DNA of 64,000 bases from Gemmatimonadota bacterium (GCA_016182795.1 JACPFW010000030.1:1-64000); one strand, 5' to 3'. Positions 1 through 8,316 are shown, numbered from the stretch's first letter. Notes: generated from the letters alone by a model not told the origin. Made by a program: numbers and translations.

Positions 1-843
1 GAGGAGCTCAAGCGCATCAAGCGCTACCGCCCGCGCCACAACGTGGCCGGCAAGCGTGACGCGCGGCACTTCGCCTTCATTCGCGTGGCGCACGGGGCGG
101 CCGAGTCGTTTCGCGTGGCGCGCGGCGCCGGGCACGACGAGGGCGGCGTCTTCTTTGGTCCGTTTCGCGGCGCCATCCAGCTCACCGAGGCGCTGCGCGA
201 ACTGAACGATGCGCTGGGCCTGCGCGACTGCGCGCTCGACCAGCCCATGCACTTCGCCGACCAGGCCGACCTCTTCCCCGCGCCGCGCACACCGGGCTGC
301 ATCCGGCACGAAATCGGCAAATGCCTCGGCCCCTGCGTGGCCGCGGTGCGCCGCGACGAGTACGCGGCGCGGTTTGCGCTGGCGCGTGCGTTTCTCGAGG
401 GGGCCAACGATGTGCCCGTTGCCGCCCTGCGCGGCGCGATGGAGGCCGCCAGCGACCAGCTCGAGTTTGAACGCGCCGCCGCGTTGCGCGACAAGATCAC
501 GCGGCTTGAATCGCTGCGCGCCCAGTTTGCGCGGCTGCGCTTCGCCGTGGAATCACTCTCGTTCGTGTATACACCCACGGCGCTGCACGGCGGCGAGGTC
601 AGCTACGTGATTCGCCGCGGCCGCGTGCGCGCCGTTCTGCCGGCGCCGCGCAGCGCCGACGAGCGCCGCACGTTCGACGCCAAGGTCGCCGGCATCTTTG
701 CCCCCGTCGAATCCTCCGACGGCACCGTGCCGGCGCACGAGATCGACGAACTGCTGCTCGTCACCAGTTGGTTCACGCGCTTTCAAAAGGAATTCGAGCG
801 CACAACCGCGCTCGCTCCAGCACCCGCGACGCGCAGCGCGTAG
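1..843 (+). CDS. UvrC-like GIY-YIG/UVR nuclease, 3' part
   Basis: The frame is open from the first base, so the gene starts upstream of the window. The first residues (ELKRIKRYRP) resemble the end of a GIY-YIG nuclease domain. The Cys-rich stretch CIRHEIGKCLGPC matches the UvrC signature, and a UVR-type helical hairpin (LEFERAAALRDKI) follows. The protein stops soon after that without the RNase H-like second nuclease half of full UvrC. It is therefore more like Cho, or the exonuclease/GIY-YIG fusions, than a complete excinuclease subunit. The likely role is DNA incision in nucleotide-excision repair. The missing N-terminus prevents a firm choice. It ends 11 bases before the next gene. Confidence 0.8.
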   Translation, partial: EELKRIKRYRPRHNVAGKRDARHFAFIRVAHGAAESFRVARGAGHDEGGVFFGPFRGAIQLTEALRELNDALGLRDCALDQPMHFADQADLFPAPRTPGCIRHEIGKCLGPCVAAVRRDEYAARFALARAFLEGANDVPVAALRGAMEAASDQLEFERAAALRDKITRLESLRAQFARLRFAVESLSFVYTPTALHGGEVSYVIRRGRVRAVLPAPRSADERRTFDAKVAGIFAPVESSDGTVPAHEIDELLLVTSWFTRFQKEFERTTALAPAPATRSA

Positions 844-854
844 AAGATTCAGTC

Positions 855-1343
855 ATGTTCACCGGCACCCAGATCGCGTCGCTGTTTACTTCGATGGGCA
901 TCACTCACGTGGTGTCCATTGCCGACAGCACCATTGGGCCGTGGCATCCGGCCATCGAGGCGTCACCCGACCTGCATCTGGTGCGCGTCTGCCGCGAAGG
1001 CGAGGCGTGGGCCGTGGCCGCCGGCTTGTACTTGGGCGGCGCCACGCCGCTGGTCCTCATCCAGTGCACCGGACTGTTTGAATCGGGCGATTCGCTGCGC
1101 AACATCCTCCACGATTGGAAGCTCCCGATCTTCTCGGTCATCGGGTACCGGAGTTATCTCAACCAGAGCACGCTCCCCGGCGACACCTGCCTGGTGTTCT
1201 CCGAGCCGCTCCTCGATGCGTGGCGCATTGACTACCGCCTCATCAAGGAGCCGTCCCAACTCGACGAAGTGCGCGCCCACTACCTCGCCTGCCGTGATGC
1301 CGGCACACCCGGCGCCGCGCTGATCGCCGAGGGCAAGGCATGA
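855..1343 (+). CDS. Split TPP-dependent decarboxylase, PYR-domain (ComD-like) subunit
   Basis: 162 residues. This is the pyrimidine-binding half of a thiamine-diphosphate enzyme, similar in layout to sulfopyruvate decarboxylase subunit alpha (ComD) and to phosphonopyruvate decarboxylases. The glutamate that activates the cofactor is visible in CREGEAWAVAAG (about residues 45-56). The ATG at 855 is chosen because it begins the recognisable domain; an upstream in-frame ATG at 768 would overlap the previous gene by 75 bases. The stop codon overlaps the next start (ATGA), so the two halves are translationally coupled and should form one enzyme. The substrate cannot be told from sequence. Confidence 0.8.
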   Translation: MFTGTQIASLFTSMGITHVVSIADSTIGPWHPAIEASPDLHLVRVCREGEAWAVAAGLYLGGATPLVLIQCTGLFESGDSLRNILHDWKLPIFSVIGYRSYLNQSTLPGDTCLVFSEPLLDAWRIDYRLIKEPSQLDEVRAHYLACRDAGTPGAALIAEGKA

Positions 1344-1957
1344 ACGCCACGCATCGCATGCCGCTCGTACCGGTGTTGACGGCGCTGCATCGCGCGCGTC
1401 GCCCCGACGACGTGGTGATCACCAGCATGGGCGCGGCGCGCGAATGGATGGCGCTCGGCGCGGGTCCGCTGGATCTTCCGCTCGTCCCGTCGAGCATGGG
1501 CACCGCCCCCGCCATTGCACTCGGCCTGGCGCTCGCCCAGCCGCAACGGCGCGTGATCGTGGTCAACGGCGACGGCGCGATGCTCATGAACCTCGGTTCG
1601 TTGGTTTCCATCACCGCCGCGGCGCCGCCCAACCTTGTGTTGATCCTCGAGGACAACGGCGTGTACGAGGTCACCGGCGCCCAGCCGACGCCCGGTTCAC
1701 CGAGTGCGCGCGGTGACGGCTTCAACGTCGACTTTGAGGCCATGGCGCGGGCGAGCGGATTCCGCGAGATCTTCCACTATCAGGATCTCGACGCCTGGAC
1801 GCGCGATATCGACCGCGTGCTGAACACACGCGGACCGGTCTTTGTGCTCCTCGACGTCAGTCCCGTTCCCGGAGCTGTTGGACCGCGTTCACCGGGGCCG
1901 GCGCCGGCGCGGGCGCGCGAACTGATGCGACACCTCGCCACACCGCCGGCGCGGTAG
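1340..1957 (+). CDS. Split TPP-dependent decarboxylase, PP-domain (ComE-like) subunit
   Basis: 205 residues. This is the diphosphate-binding half of the same enzyme. The Mg-TPP motif is clear: GDGAMLMNLGSL followed by EDNGVYEVTG (about residues 75-112). Together with the preceding subunit it makes a complete two-chain decarboxylase of the ComDE or phosphonopyruvate type, acting on a 2-oxo acid. No phosphonate or coenzyme M biosynthesis genes lie next to it, so the physiological substrate is open. The last 30 residues are Pro/Ala-rich. It ends convergently, 6 bases from the next gene on the other strand. Confidence 0.82.
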   Translation: MNATHRMPLVPVLTALHRARRPDDVVITSMGAAREWMALGAGPLDLPLVPSSMGTAPAIALGLALAQPQRRVIVVNGDGAMLMNLGSLVSITAAAPPNLVLILEDNGVYEVTGAQPTPGSPSARGDGFNVDFEAMARASGFREIFHYQDLDAWTRDIDRVLNTRGPVFVLLDVSPVPGAVGPRSPGPAPARARELMRHLATPPAR

Positions 1958-1963
1958 CCGGCT

Positions 1964-2437
1964 TCAGTCCGGCAGGTCGATGATTGCGACCTCGGTCTGA
2001 CCGGCCGAGATGGTGAGTCGCGCGACGCTCGCGTGCAGGTCGAAGCGCCGATGCCCGGCGGCTCCCGGATTCACCGCGAGCACGCTGCCGACACGCTCGA
2101 CCTTTTGCACGTGCGTATGTCCATACACCAGCACGTCGTAGTCGGGGTACCTCGCGGCGAGGCGCTCCGCCGTCGGCCGGCCGACTTCGTGCCCGTGCGA
2201 GACGTGGATACGCACTCCATCGACGGTCACGGTTCGCTCGGCGGGCAACGCGAGCTTCCACGGCGCATCGGTGTTGCCGAGCACGGCATGCACCGGGGCA
2301 ATCACGGCGAGTTCGTCGAGTATGCTCTCGTCGCCCACGTCGCCCGCGTGGAGGATCATCGACACACCCTTCAGCGCCTCGTGCACTTCTGGGCGCAGCA
2401 GGCCGTGCGTGTCGGAGATCAGCCCGATTTCGGTCAT
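1964..2437 (-). CDS. YfcE/MJ0936-type metallophosphodiesterase
   Basis: 157 residues, the normal size for the small YfcE/MJ0936 calcineurin-like phosphodiesterases. Metal-binding motifs are in order: ISDTHG (residues 7-12), HAGDVGD, GNTD, SHGHEVG and YGHTH. It should be a cytosolic Mn-dependent phosphodiesterase; the natural substrate of this family is usually unknown. The start ATG overlaps the stop of the upstream permease by four bases (ATGA), so the pair is one transcription unit. Confidence 0.88.
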   Translation of the reverse strand: MTEIGLISDTHGLLRPEVHEALKGVSMILHAGDVGDESILDELAVIAPVHAVLGNTDAPWKLALPAERTVTVDGVRIHVSHGHEVGRPTAERLAARYPDYDVLVYGHTHVQKVERVGSVLAVNPGAAGHRRFDLHASVARLTISAGQTEVAIIDLPD

Positions 2438-3609
2438 CGCAGCACGCGACGCGACACCGCGTCAAAGACGATGAGCGCCGCCGCGACGGTGAGGATCTCG
2501 GCGCCGAGCATTCCCGTCATCCCCCAGGCGTCGTGCGCCCAGCCGGCGCCCTTCACCAGGCCCAGCGAGCCGAGTGTGTTGAAGGCGATGAACAAACTGA
2601 CCTTGGTTGAGGCCGCGCCCCCTTTGGCGAGCGCGAGCGCCATGCCGGTGAGCGCCGCCGTGCACGAGCCCAGCGTCGCGGTGTAGGTGGCGGTGATCAC
2701 GGCGAAGGCCCACGGCTCGCGCGGCGAGTAGAGCAGCACGAGCGCAAGCACGCCCTGAGCCGCGCAGGCCCAGAAATACGCGCGCCGGTGCGGCACGCGG
2801 TCGGTGAACCAGCCACCGCCAAGCGTGCCAAGCGTAATCGCGATGCCGGCGACGATACCCAGCACCAGCGACACGAAATCAGCCGACGCGTGCCATTCCG
2901 ACGCCACCGCCGAGAAGAGGAACTGCGCGTTCCCCGTGCCGATGGGGAGAAAGGCGAGCAGGAGCGCGAGGCGTCCGTCCATGTTCGACAGCATGTCGCG
3001 CAGCTCGCGCCACACCTCGAGCGCTCGCGCGCCCAAACGTCCGGTGCCAACGCGCGGCGGCTCGCGGAGACGCAGCAGCGGCACGTTGCAGCAAAGCACG
3101 ACCGACGCCATCACCGCGCCCCCCATCCACGGCGCTGGCATATGCCGCACGAGGTAGAGCGCGGCGCCGCCGCCCAGCGTCTGCCCGAGCATGTTGCCCG
3201 TCTGGTAGAATCCCGCGGCGTGGCCGAGGTAAGCCGGGTCGCAGTTGTGCAGCAACAGCCCCTGCAGCGCGAACGCGATGAACGTGGCCGAGATGGCGCC
3301 GATGAGTACGAGCGCGGTGAGCAGCGGGAGCGTGGCCGCGCTCATCGGGATCGTGCACATCCCAAAGAAAACCGCGGCGCAGACGGCGTTGGCGATCACG
3401 TACCAACGCTTGCGCGTGAGCGTGAGGTCGCCGATCGGCGCCCACAGGAACTTGAATGCCGCCGGCGCAAACGCCGTTCCCACGATCGTCGCCGCGGCAC
3501 TCACCGGAAGCCCCGCCCGTGTCGCCAGCCACCCCAGCATCACCGCCGGCACGCCGACCATCAGGCCGTAGGGGAAGTAGAGGATGCCGAAGAGGGAGGG
3601 ATGGGTCAC
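2434..3609 (-). CDS. MFS permease, AmpG-like
   Basis: 391 residues with about 12 hydrophobic segments. The N-terminus (LYFPYGLMVGVP, then FKFLWAPIGDL) resembles the AmpG/PAT branch of the major facilitator superfamily, whose members import muropeptides or acetyl-CoA. The GTG at 3609 is used; no strong ribosome site is seen. The gene is coupled to the downstream phosphodiesterase. The substrate is unknown, so AmpG-like should be read as a fold-level call. Confidence 0.72.
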   Translation of the reverse strand: MTHPSLFGILYFPYGLMVGVPAVMLGWLATRAGLPVSAAATIVGTAFAPAAFKFLWAPIGDLTLTRKRWYVIANAVCAAVFFGMCTIPMSAATLPLLTALVLIGAISATFIAFALQGLLLHNCDPAYLGHAAGFYQTGNMLGQTLGGGAALYLVRHMPAPWMGGAVMASVVLCCNVPLLRLREPPRVGTGRLGARALEVWRELRDMLSNMDGRLALLLAFLPIGTGNAQFLFSAVASEWHASADFVSLVLGIVAGIAITLGTLGGGWFTDRVPHRRAYFWACAAQGVLALVLLYSPREPWAFAVITATYTATLGSCTAALTGMALALAKGGAASTKVSLFIAFNTLGSLGLVKGAGWAHDAWGMTGMLGAEILTVAAALIVFDAVSRRVLR

Positions 3610-3629
3610 GGACGGGTTACGGACGATTC

Positions 3630-3681
3630 AGGATTTGGACTTAGGATTGCGATCCGAGATCACGATCGAGGTTCACGATTG
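3630..3681. repeat. 13-bp tandem array, copy A (4 degenerate units)
   Basis: Four head-to-tail 13-mers are in exact phase: AGGATTTGGACTT, AGGATTGCGATCC, GAGATCACGATCG and AGGTTCACGATTG. The second unit is close to the reverse complement of the units at 41080-41131, so the two loci share one family. The array lies just upstream of the permease start at 3609. Confidence 0.7.
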
Positions 3682-3729
3682 GCGATGGTCCTGCGTGAGT
3701 CGAACAAAGCTGTCCCCTGAATACACAAA

Positions 3730-3748
3730 GGGCCAGCAACGCTGGCCC
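3730..3748 (-). terminator. Intrinsic terminator of the menaquinone operon
   Basis: A perfect 8-bp stem (GGGCCAGC / GCTGGCCC) has a 3-base loop. Read on the minus strand it is followed by CTTTGTGTATT, a U-rich tail. It lies downstream of ubiX. Confidence 0.7.
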
Positions 3749-3765
3749 CCACAAATTCCCCCTCA

Positions 3766-3824
3766 CCCTGCACCACACCCTGCCCCTGCACCCTGCACCA
3801 CACTCTGCCTCTGCACCCTGCACC
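3766..3824. repeat. 25-bp tandem array abutting the ubiX stop codon
   Basis: Two 25-bp units differ at only two positions (each begins CCCTGCACCACAC and ends CTGCA) and are followed by a partial third unit. The array runs directly into the stop codon of ubiX. Inside each unit the pattern CCCTGCA/CTCTGC repeats in shorter steps. Confidence 0.75.
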
Positions 3825-4426
3825 TAGCGGTCTTTCTCGCCCCACCGTGGTGCCAGCCCATTCTCCACGCCCAGGTGATCCAGCACCCGGGCCACCACGA
3901 AGTCCACCAGCTCCTCGATCTTCGTCGGCGCGTTGTAGAACCCCGGTGACGCGGGCATCACCACCGCGCCGGCGTGCGTCACGCGCAGCATGTTCTCCAG
4001 ATGGATACTCGACAGCGGCGTCTCGCGCGTCACGAGCACCAGCCGACGGCGCTCCTTGAGCGTCACGTCGGCGGCGCGCTCCACCAGCGACCGGCTGGTC
4101 CCGGCCGCAATCGCCGCCAGCGTCCCCATGGAGCACGGGCAGATCACCATCGCGCTCGCCCGGTGCGACCCGCTGGCCGGACCGGCGCCGCGATCAGCGT
4201 CGTCGTACACGGTCACCCACCGGTCCCACGCCGCGCCGCCGACGTGCGTGCGCAGTCCCTCTACAGAGTCCAGCGATGTCTCAGTCTGGATCAGCCGCAG
4301 GCCGTGGCTGCTCACAATCAGCGACACCCGCTGCTCGGCGTGCGCCAGCGCCTGTAGCAGCCGCACGCCGTACGGCGCGCCGGACGCGCCGGTGATGGCC
4401 ATGATGATCGGGCGCTTGTCGCTCAT
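3824..4426 (-). CDS. ubiX: UbiX-type flavin prenyltransferase
   Basis: 200 residues, full length for UbiX/Pad1. The N-terminal FMN site ITGASGAPYGVRLLQ (residues 10-24) and the central CPCSMGTLAAIA and HLENMLRVTHAGA motifs are present. UbiX attaches a dimethylallyl group to FMN, making prenylated FMN for its UbiD partner encoded two genes upstream. The start ATG overlaps the ubiA stop by four bases. In a menaquinone organism lacking ubiquinone genes here, this may be the MqnM-type enzyme of the futalosine pathway. Confidence 0.93.
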   Translation of the reverse strand: MSDKRPIIMAITGASGAPYGVRLLQALAHAEQRVSLIVSSHGLRLIQTETSLDSVEGLRTHVGGAAWDRWVTVYDDADRGAGPASGSHRASAMVICPCSMGTLAAIAAGTSRSLVERAADVTLKERRRLVLVTRETPLSSIHLENMLRVTHAGAVVMPASPGFYNAPTKIEELVDFVVARVLDHLGVENGLAPRWGEKDR

Positions 4427-5325
4427 GAGAACACCCGCTCGGCGAGCACGAAGAGGAAGAAGGTGACGCTCAGCGCGCCATTCACGCTGAAAAACGCGGC
4501 GTCCAGCTTCGAGAGGTCGTCGGACGAGACAAGTGAATGCTCCCAGCCGAGGATCCCCGCCGCCACCACGACGCCGGCAAAGTAGAGCACCCCAGAGCCT
4601 GACGCCACGCCCGCCGCGGCGAGCGCAACGACCGTGAGCATGTGCAGCGCGCGTGCCACGCGCAACGCCTTGGCGATGCCCATCGTCGCCGGAACTGAAT
4701 ACAAGCCCTGCGACCGGTCGAACTCCGTGTCGGGCAGTGCGTAGAGGATGTCGAATCCGCCCACCCAGCTCATGACGGCCACCGCCAGCGCGGGGAGCAG
4801 CCACCACGGATCGCTCCACGCCCCGGTGACGGCAAGGTACCCGCCGGCCGGCGCGATACCGAGACCCAACCCAAGCACGAGGTGCGCCCAACGCGTGAAG
4901 CGCTTGGTGTAGCTGTAGAAGAGCACCCACGCCAAGGCGACCGGCGACAACGCGAAGCAGAGCGGATTGATGCGCCACGCGGCGAAAAGAAAGACAGCCC
5001 CCGCCACGACCACGCTCGCCGTCGCCTCAACGACGCTCATCGTCCCACTCGGCAGTTCGCGCATCGCGGTGCGCGGATTCACGGCGTCGTAGTGCCGGTC
5101 AGCAATGCGGTTGAATCCCATCGCCGCAAAGCGCGCAGCGGTGAACGCGACCACGACCCACACGACCGTCGCCAGCGTCACGGGCATCAGGTGACTCGCC
5201 AGCGTCACGCCAACGAGCGCGAACGGCAGGGCAAAGACGGTGTGCGGGAGCTTCACGAAGTTCACGTAGCGCACCAGCCGCGACGCGCCCCCGTATGTCT
5301 GCCCCTCGCGCGCCGTGGCCTTCAC
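4423..5325 (-). CDS. ubiA: UbiA-family prenyltransferase (MqnP-like)
   Basis: 300 residues with about nine membrane segments. Both Asp-rich prenyl-diphosphate motifs are visible: NRIADRHYDAVNPRT and DILYALPDTEFD. The enzyme joins a polyprenyl chain to an aromatic acid in the membrane. The GTG at 5325 is preferred because it overlaps the ubiD stop as GTGA, like the coupling to ubiX downstream. The frame stays open to another GTG at 5349. With UbiD, UbiX and UbiE beside it, the acceptor may be 1,4-dihydroxy-6-naphthoate (the MqnP step) rather than 4-hydroxybenzoate. Confidence 0.9.
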   Translation of the reverse strand: MKATAREGQTYGGASRLVRYVNFVKLPHTVFALPFALVGVTLASHLMPVTLATVVWVVVAFTAARFAAMGFNRIADRHYDAVNPRTAMRELPSGTMSVVEATASVVVAGAVFLFAAWRINPLCFALSPVALAWVLFYSYTKRFTRWAHLVLGLGLGIAPAGGYLAVTGAWSDPWWLLPALAVAVMSWVGGFDILYALPDTEFDRSQGLYSVPATMGIAKALRVARALHMLTVVALAAAGVASGSGVLYFAGVVVAAGILGWEHSLVSSDDLSKLDAAFFSVNGALSVTFFLFVLAERVFS

Positions 5326-6800
5326 GCGCCGAGCCCCAGCCTCGCCCACACGGCGTCCATCTTCTTTTTCGTCGCCTCATCCATCTCGATCACCGTCGGC
5401 CACGCGCGGGTGAACCCTTCCTCCGGCATCTTCTTCGTCGCGTCGAGCCCCATCTTGGAGCCGAACGTGAACGCGCGGCTCGAGTGATCGAGCACGTCCA
5501 CCGGCCCCAGTGTGAAGCGCGCGTCGCGCTCGGGATCGATGTTGTTGAGCGCCACCCACCACGCTTCCTGCGTATTGCGCACGTTCACCCAGTCATCCAC
5601 CACGACGATGACCTTGGCGAGCGACATCAGCCCCATCCCCCACAGCGCGTTCATCACCTTGTACGCCTGGCCGGGATAGCTCTTCTTGATCGAGACAAAC
5701 ACGAGATTGTGGAACCCGCCCTCAGCGGGCATGTGATAATCCACGATCTCCGGCACCGTCAGCTTGAGCAGCGGCAGGAAGATTCGCTCGGTTGCATGGC
5801 CGAGGTAGAAGTCCTCCATCGGCGGACGCCCCACGATGGTGGCCACGTAGGTCATGTCGCGCCGCATCGTCACCGCCGTCACGTGCACGCGAGGGTAGAG
5901 GTCGGCCTCGGAGTAGTAGCCGGTGTGGTCGCCGAACGGCCCCTCCACCACCAGCTCCTCCGACGGGTCGATGTACCCTTCGATCACCAGCTCGGCGTCC
6001 CACGGTACCTCGAGGTCGCACGTCACCGCCTTCACCAGCTTCACCGGGTCGCGGCGCAGGAAGCCGGCGAAGATGTACTCGTCGATGCCCGGCGGCAGCG
6101 GCGCGCTGGCGCTGTACATCGACGCCGGGTCGGACCCGATGACGACGCACACCGGCATCTTCTCCCCGCGCTCGGCCATCTCGCGCCAGTGCGCAGCGCC
6201 GGTCTTGTGCCGCTGCCAGTGCATGGCCACCGACCGCTTATCGAGCTGCTGGACGCGGTACATCCCCACGTTCCGAATGCCGCGCGCGGGATCCTTGCTC
6301 ACCGCCTGCGTCATCGTGAAGAACGGTCCGCCGTCCTCCGGCCACGTGGTGAGCACGGGGATCTTGTCGAGGTCAATCTCGTCCCCCTGCCAGACCACTT
6401 CCTGGCACGGCGCCGCCCCGCCCTTCACGCGCGGCGGGAACTTGGAGACCTCAAACAAGCGCGGCAGCAGCGAGAGCTTGCCGACGAGTCCCTCGGGGAC
6501 CTTGAGGTCCATCAACTGCGTGATGCGCGCCCCGTGCTCGTCGAGCGACTCAACATTCAGCGCCATCGCCATCCGCTTCATCGATCCGTACAGGTTGATC
6601 GCCACCGGATACGCCGAGACGGAGCCATCGCGCAGGATCGGCTTCTCAAAGAGCAGCGCCGGCCCGCCCCCGGGGAGCTTCATGGCCCGGTCGGCGATCT
6701 CGCACATCTCGAGGTGCACCGACACAGGCTCGCTGACACGCACCAGTTCCCCGATGCCGTCAATCGCCGCAATGAATTCCGCTACCGTATCAATCGCCAT
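5322..6800 (-). CDS. ubiD: UbiD-family prenylated-FMN decarboxylase (MqnL-like)
   Basis: 492 residues, typical for UbiD. The stretch VEGPFGDHTGYYSE carries the conserved acidic residues of the active site, and GSDPASMYSAS is also family-typical. It decarboxylates the prenylated aromatic acid made by the UbiA homologue, using the cofactor from UbiX. The ATG at 6800 begins the recognisable domain, although the frame is open upstream into the ubiE region. No good ribosome site is present; the leader is instead made of the 11-bp repeats. Confidence 0.93.
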   Translation of the reverse strand: MAIDTVAEFIAAIDGIGELVRVSEPVSVHLEMCEIADRAMKLPGGGPALLFEKPILRDGSVSAYPVAINLYGSMKRMAMALNVESLDEHGARITQLMDLKVPEGLVGKLSLLPRLFEVSKFPPRVKGGAAPCQEVVWQGDEIDLDKIPVLTTWPEDGGPFFTMTQAVSKDPARGIRNVGMYRVQQLDKRSVAMHWQRHKTGAAHWREMAERGEKMPVCVVIGSDPASMYSASAPLPPGIDEYIFAGFLRRDPVKLVKAVTCDLEVPWDAELVIEGYIDPSEELVVEGPFGDHTGYYSEADLYPRVHVTAVTMRRDMTYVATIVGRPPMEDFYLGHATERIFLPLLKLTVPEIVDYHMPAEGGFHNLVFVSIKKSYPGQAYKVMNALWGMGLMSLAKVIVVVDDWVNVRNTQEAWWVALNNIDPERDARFTLGPVDVLDHSSRAFTFGSKMGLDATKKMPEEGFTRAWPTVIEMDEATKKKMDAVWARLGLGA

Positions 6801-6820
6801 GGAATACCGTGAGAGAGGGC

Positions 6821-6864
6821 CTGTTGTCTCTCTGTTGTCTATCTGTTGTTTGTCTGTTGTTTCT
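6821..6864. repeat. 11-bp tandem array, copy A (4 units), between ubiE and ubiD
   Basis: Four exact-phase units of CTGTTGTYTNT: CTGTTGTCTCT, CTGTTGTCTAT, CTGTTGTTTGT and CTGTTGTTTCT. The array supplies the ubiE stop codon and its last codons, as well as most of the leader before ubiD. The same family occurs at 45197-45251. Confidence 0.9.
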
Positions 6865-7606
6865 CTCCCACATGCACCGCCGCAATCCCAAACGTCAACG
6901 CCCTCCAGCTCACGTCGACATATCCCGCCGCCTGCATCCGCGCCGCCAGCACCGTCGTCTCGGGGAAGTTCTTCACCGAGTCGGGCAGATAGGTGTACGC
7001 CGTCCGGTGTCCGCTCACCAGCCCGCCAATCCGCGGCAGCACGTGATGGAAGTACGCGTGATAGACGGCCCGCACCAGCGGCACCCGTGGTGTCGAAAAC
7101 TCCAGGATCACAAACCGCGCCCCCGGGCGCAGCGCCCGATGCACCTCGCGCAGGCAGGCATCGAGATCGGCCACATTGCGAATCCCAAACGATACGATCG
7201 CCCCGGAAAGCGAGCCATCGGGCACCGGCAGGGCCAGCGCGTCGGCGACCACAGGGGCAATCGGCCGCCCCGCGAGTTTCGACTTCCCCGCGCGCAGCAT
7301 CGGTTCCGCGAAATCGGCGCCGATCACGCGCCCTCGGAACGCCTTCCTCGCCGTTAATACCCGGGCGACGTCCAGCGTTCCGGCACAGAGGTCCAGAAAC
7401 GTCCCCGCCGCGTCGCGCTCCCACCCGAGGCGGGCCAACGCCACGCGACGCCAGTAGCGGTCGATGCCCAGGCTGAGCACGCGGTTCAGCAAGTCATAAC
7501 GCGGCGCAATGTCCGAAAACATTCGCTGGACATACGCGCGTTTCACGGCGGCGCCGGCCGCCGCGGCGCTCGCCTCTCGCGCCTCGAAGTCGGCCAATCG
7601 GTTCAC
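6839..7606 (-). CDS. ubiE: Demethylmenaquinone methyltransferase (UbiE/MenG)
   Basis: About 255 residues. The UbiE signature is present (APRYDLLNRVLSLGID), then a SAM-binding motif (LDLCAGTLDVA; GTLD instead of the usual GTGD), GADFAEPML and SFGIRNVAD. It performs the last methylation in menaquinone synthesis. The GTG at 7606 is chosen because GGCGAG lies upstream and the length fits the family; the frame is open to a TTG at 7657. The last eight residues (EKQQTNNR) are encoded inside the 11-bp repeat array, so they are probably not conserved. It heads the menaquinone operon. Confidence 0.9.
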   Translation of the reverse strand: MNRLADFEAREASAAAAGAAVKRAYVQRMFSDIAPRYDLLNRVLSLGIDRYWRRVALARLGWERDAAGTFLDLCAGTLDVARVLTARKAFRGRVIGADFAEPMLRAGKSKLAGRPIAPVVADALALPVPDGSLSGAIVSFGIRNVADLDACLREVHRALRPGARFVILEFSTPRVPLVRAVYHAYFHHVLPRIGGLVSGHRTAYTYLPDSVKNFPETTVLAARMQAAGYVDVSWRALTFGIAAVHVGEKQQTNNR

Positions 7607-7713
7607 CCTCGAAAACTCGCCGGGGCCGCGCACGGGAGCAAGCGCCCAGCGCGGCAAAAACGGCGTCGCGCTAGTCGCTCGTGTGCTGAGCGGCTACCTT
7701 TCCGCCCCTGCGC

Positions 7714-8316
7714 ATGGCTCCCGCCCTCGACCTCCCCAACCTTCCCGACGCGGATGTCGCCCGACTCGCCCAACGCGGGCGGGAGGCGGCCTTTCGAGAG
7801 CTCGTACGCCGCTATGAACGGCCGGTCTTTTCGCTCGTCTTTCGCATGGTGCGCGACAGCGCCACCGCCGAGGATCTGGCCCAGGACACGTTCATCAAGG
7901 TCCTGAACCACATCGACAAGTACCGGCCCGAATTCAAGTTCTCGAGCTGGCTGTTCAAGATCGCCAACAACGTCGCCATCGATCACCTCCGGCGCCGGCA
8001 TCTCGACACCATTTCGATGGACGGCTCGCCCAATGCGGCCACGGCGGCTGACATCGAGGCGACGTCGTTCGATATCGCCGACCACTCGGAATCGGCGCTC
8101 GACGTCATGGAAGCCAAGGAACTGGGCTCGGCCATCGAGCGGGCCATCGGCTCGCTTAGGCCGGAGTACCGGTCGTGCATCATGCTGCGCCACGTAGAAG
8201 GCCGGTCCTACGAGGAAATTGCCGCCACCCTCGACCTCCCCCTCGGGACCGTCAAGACGTACATCCACCGCGCCCGGCACCAGCTGCGGGAGGCGCTGGA
8301 GCACCTGAGGGAGTGA
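7714..8316 (+). CDS. ECF RNA polymerase sigma factor (RpoE-like)
   Basis: 200 residues. Region 2 spans about residues 25-95 (AEDLAQDTFIKVLNHIDKY, then FSSWLFKIANNVAIDHLRR). Region 4 follows near 150-195 with the helix-turn-helix YEEIAATLDLPLGTVKTYI. It is followed by an anti-sigma factor and a membrane protein, the usual arrangement of an envelope-stress sigma regulon. It is divergent from ubiE with a gap of about 110 bases. Confidence 0.95.
   Translation: MAPALDLPNLPDADVARLAQRGREAAFRELVRRYERPVFSLVFRMVRDSATAEDLAQDTFIKVLNHIDKYRPEFKFSSWLFKIANNVAIDHLRRRHLDTISMDGSPNAATAADIEATSFDIADHSESALDVMEAKELGSAIERAIGSLRPEYRSCIMLRHVEGRSYEEIAATLDLPLGTVKTYIHRARHQLREALEHLRE

Noticed and set aside
5295-6812. 505-codon plus-strand frame antisense to ubiD
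   Set aside because: His/Arg-rich shadow; ubiD has full family motifs on the other strand.
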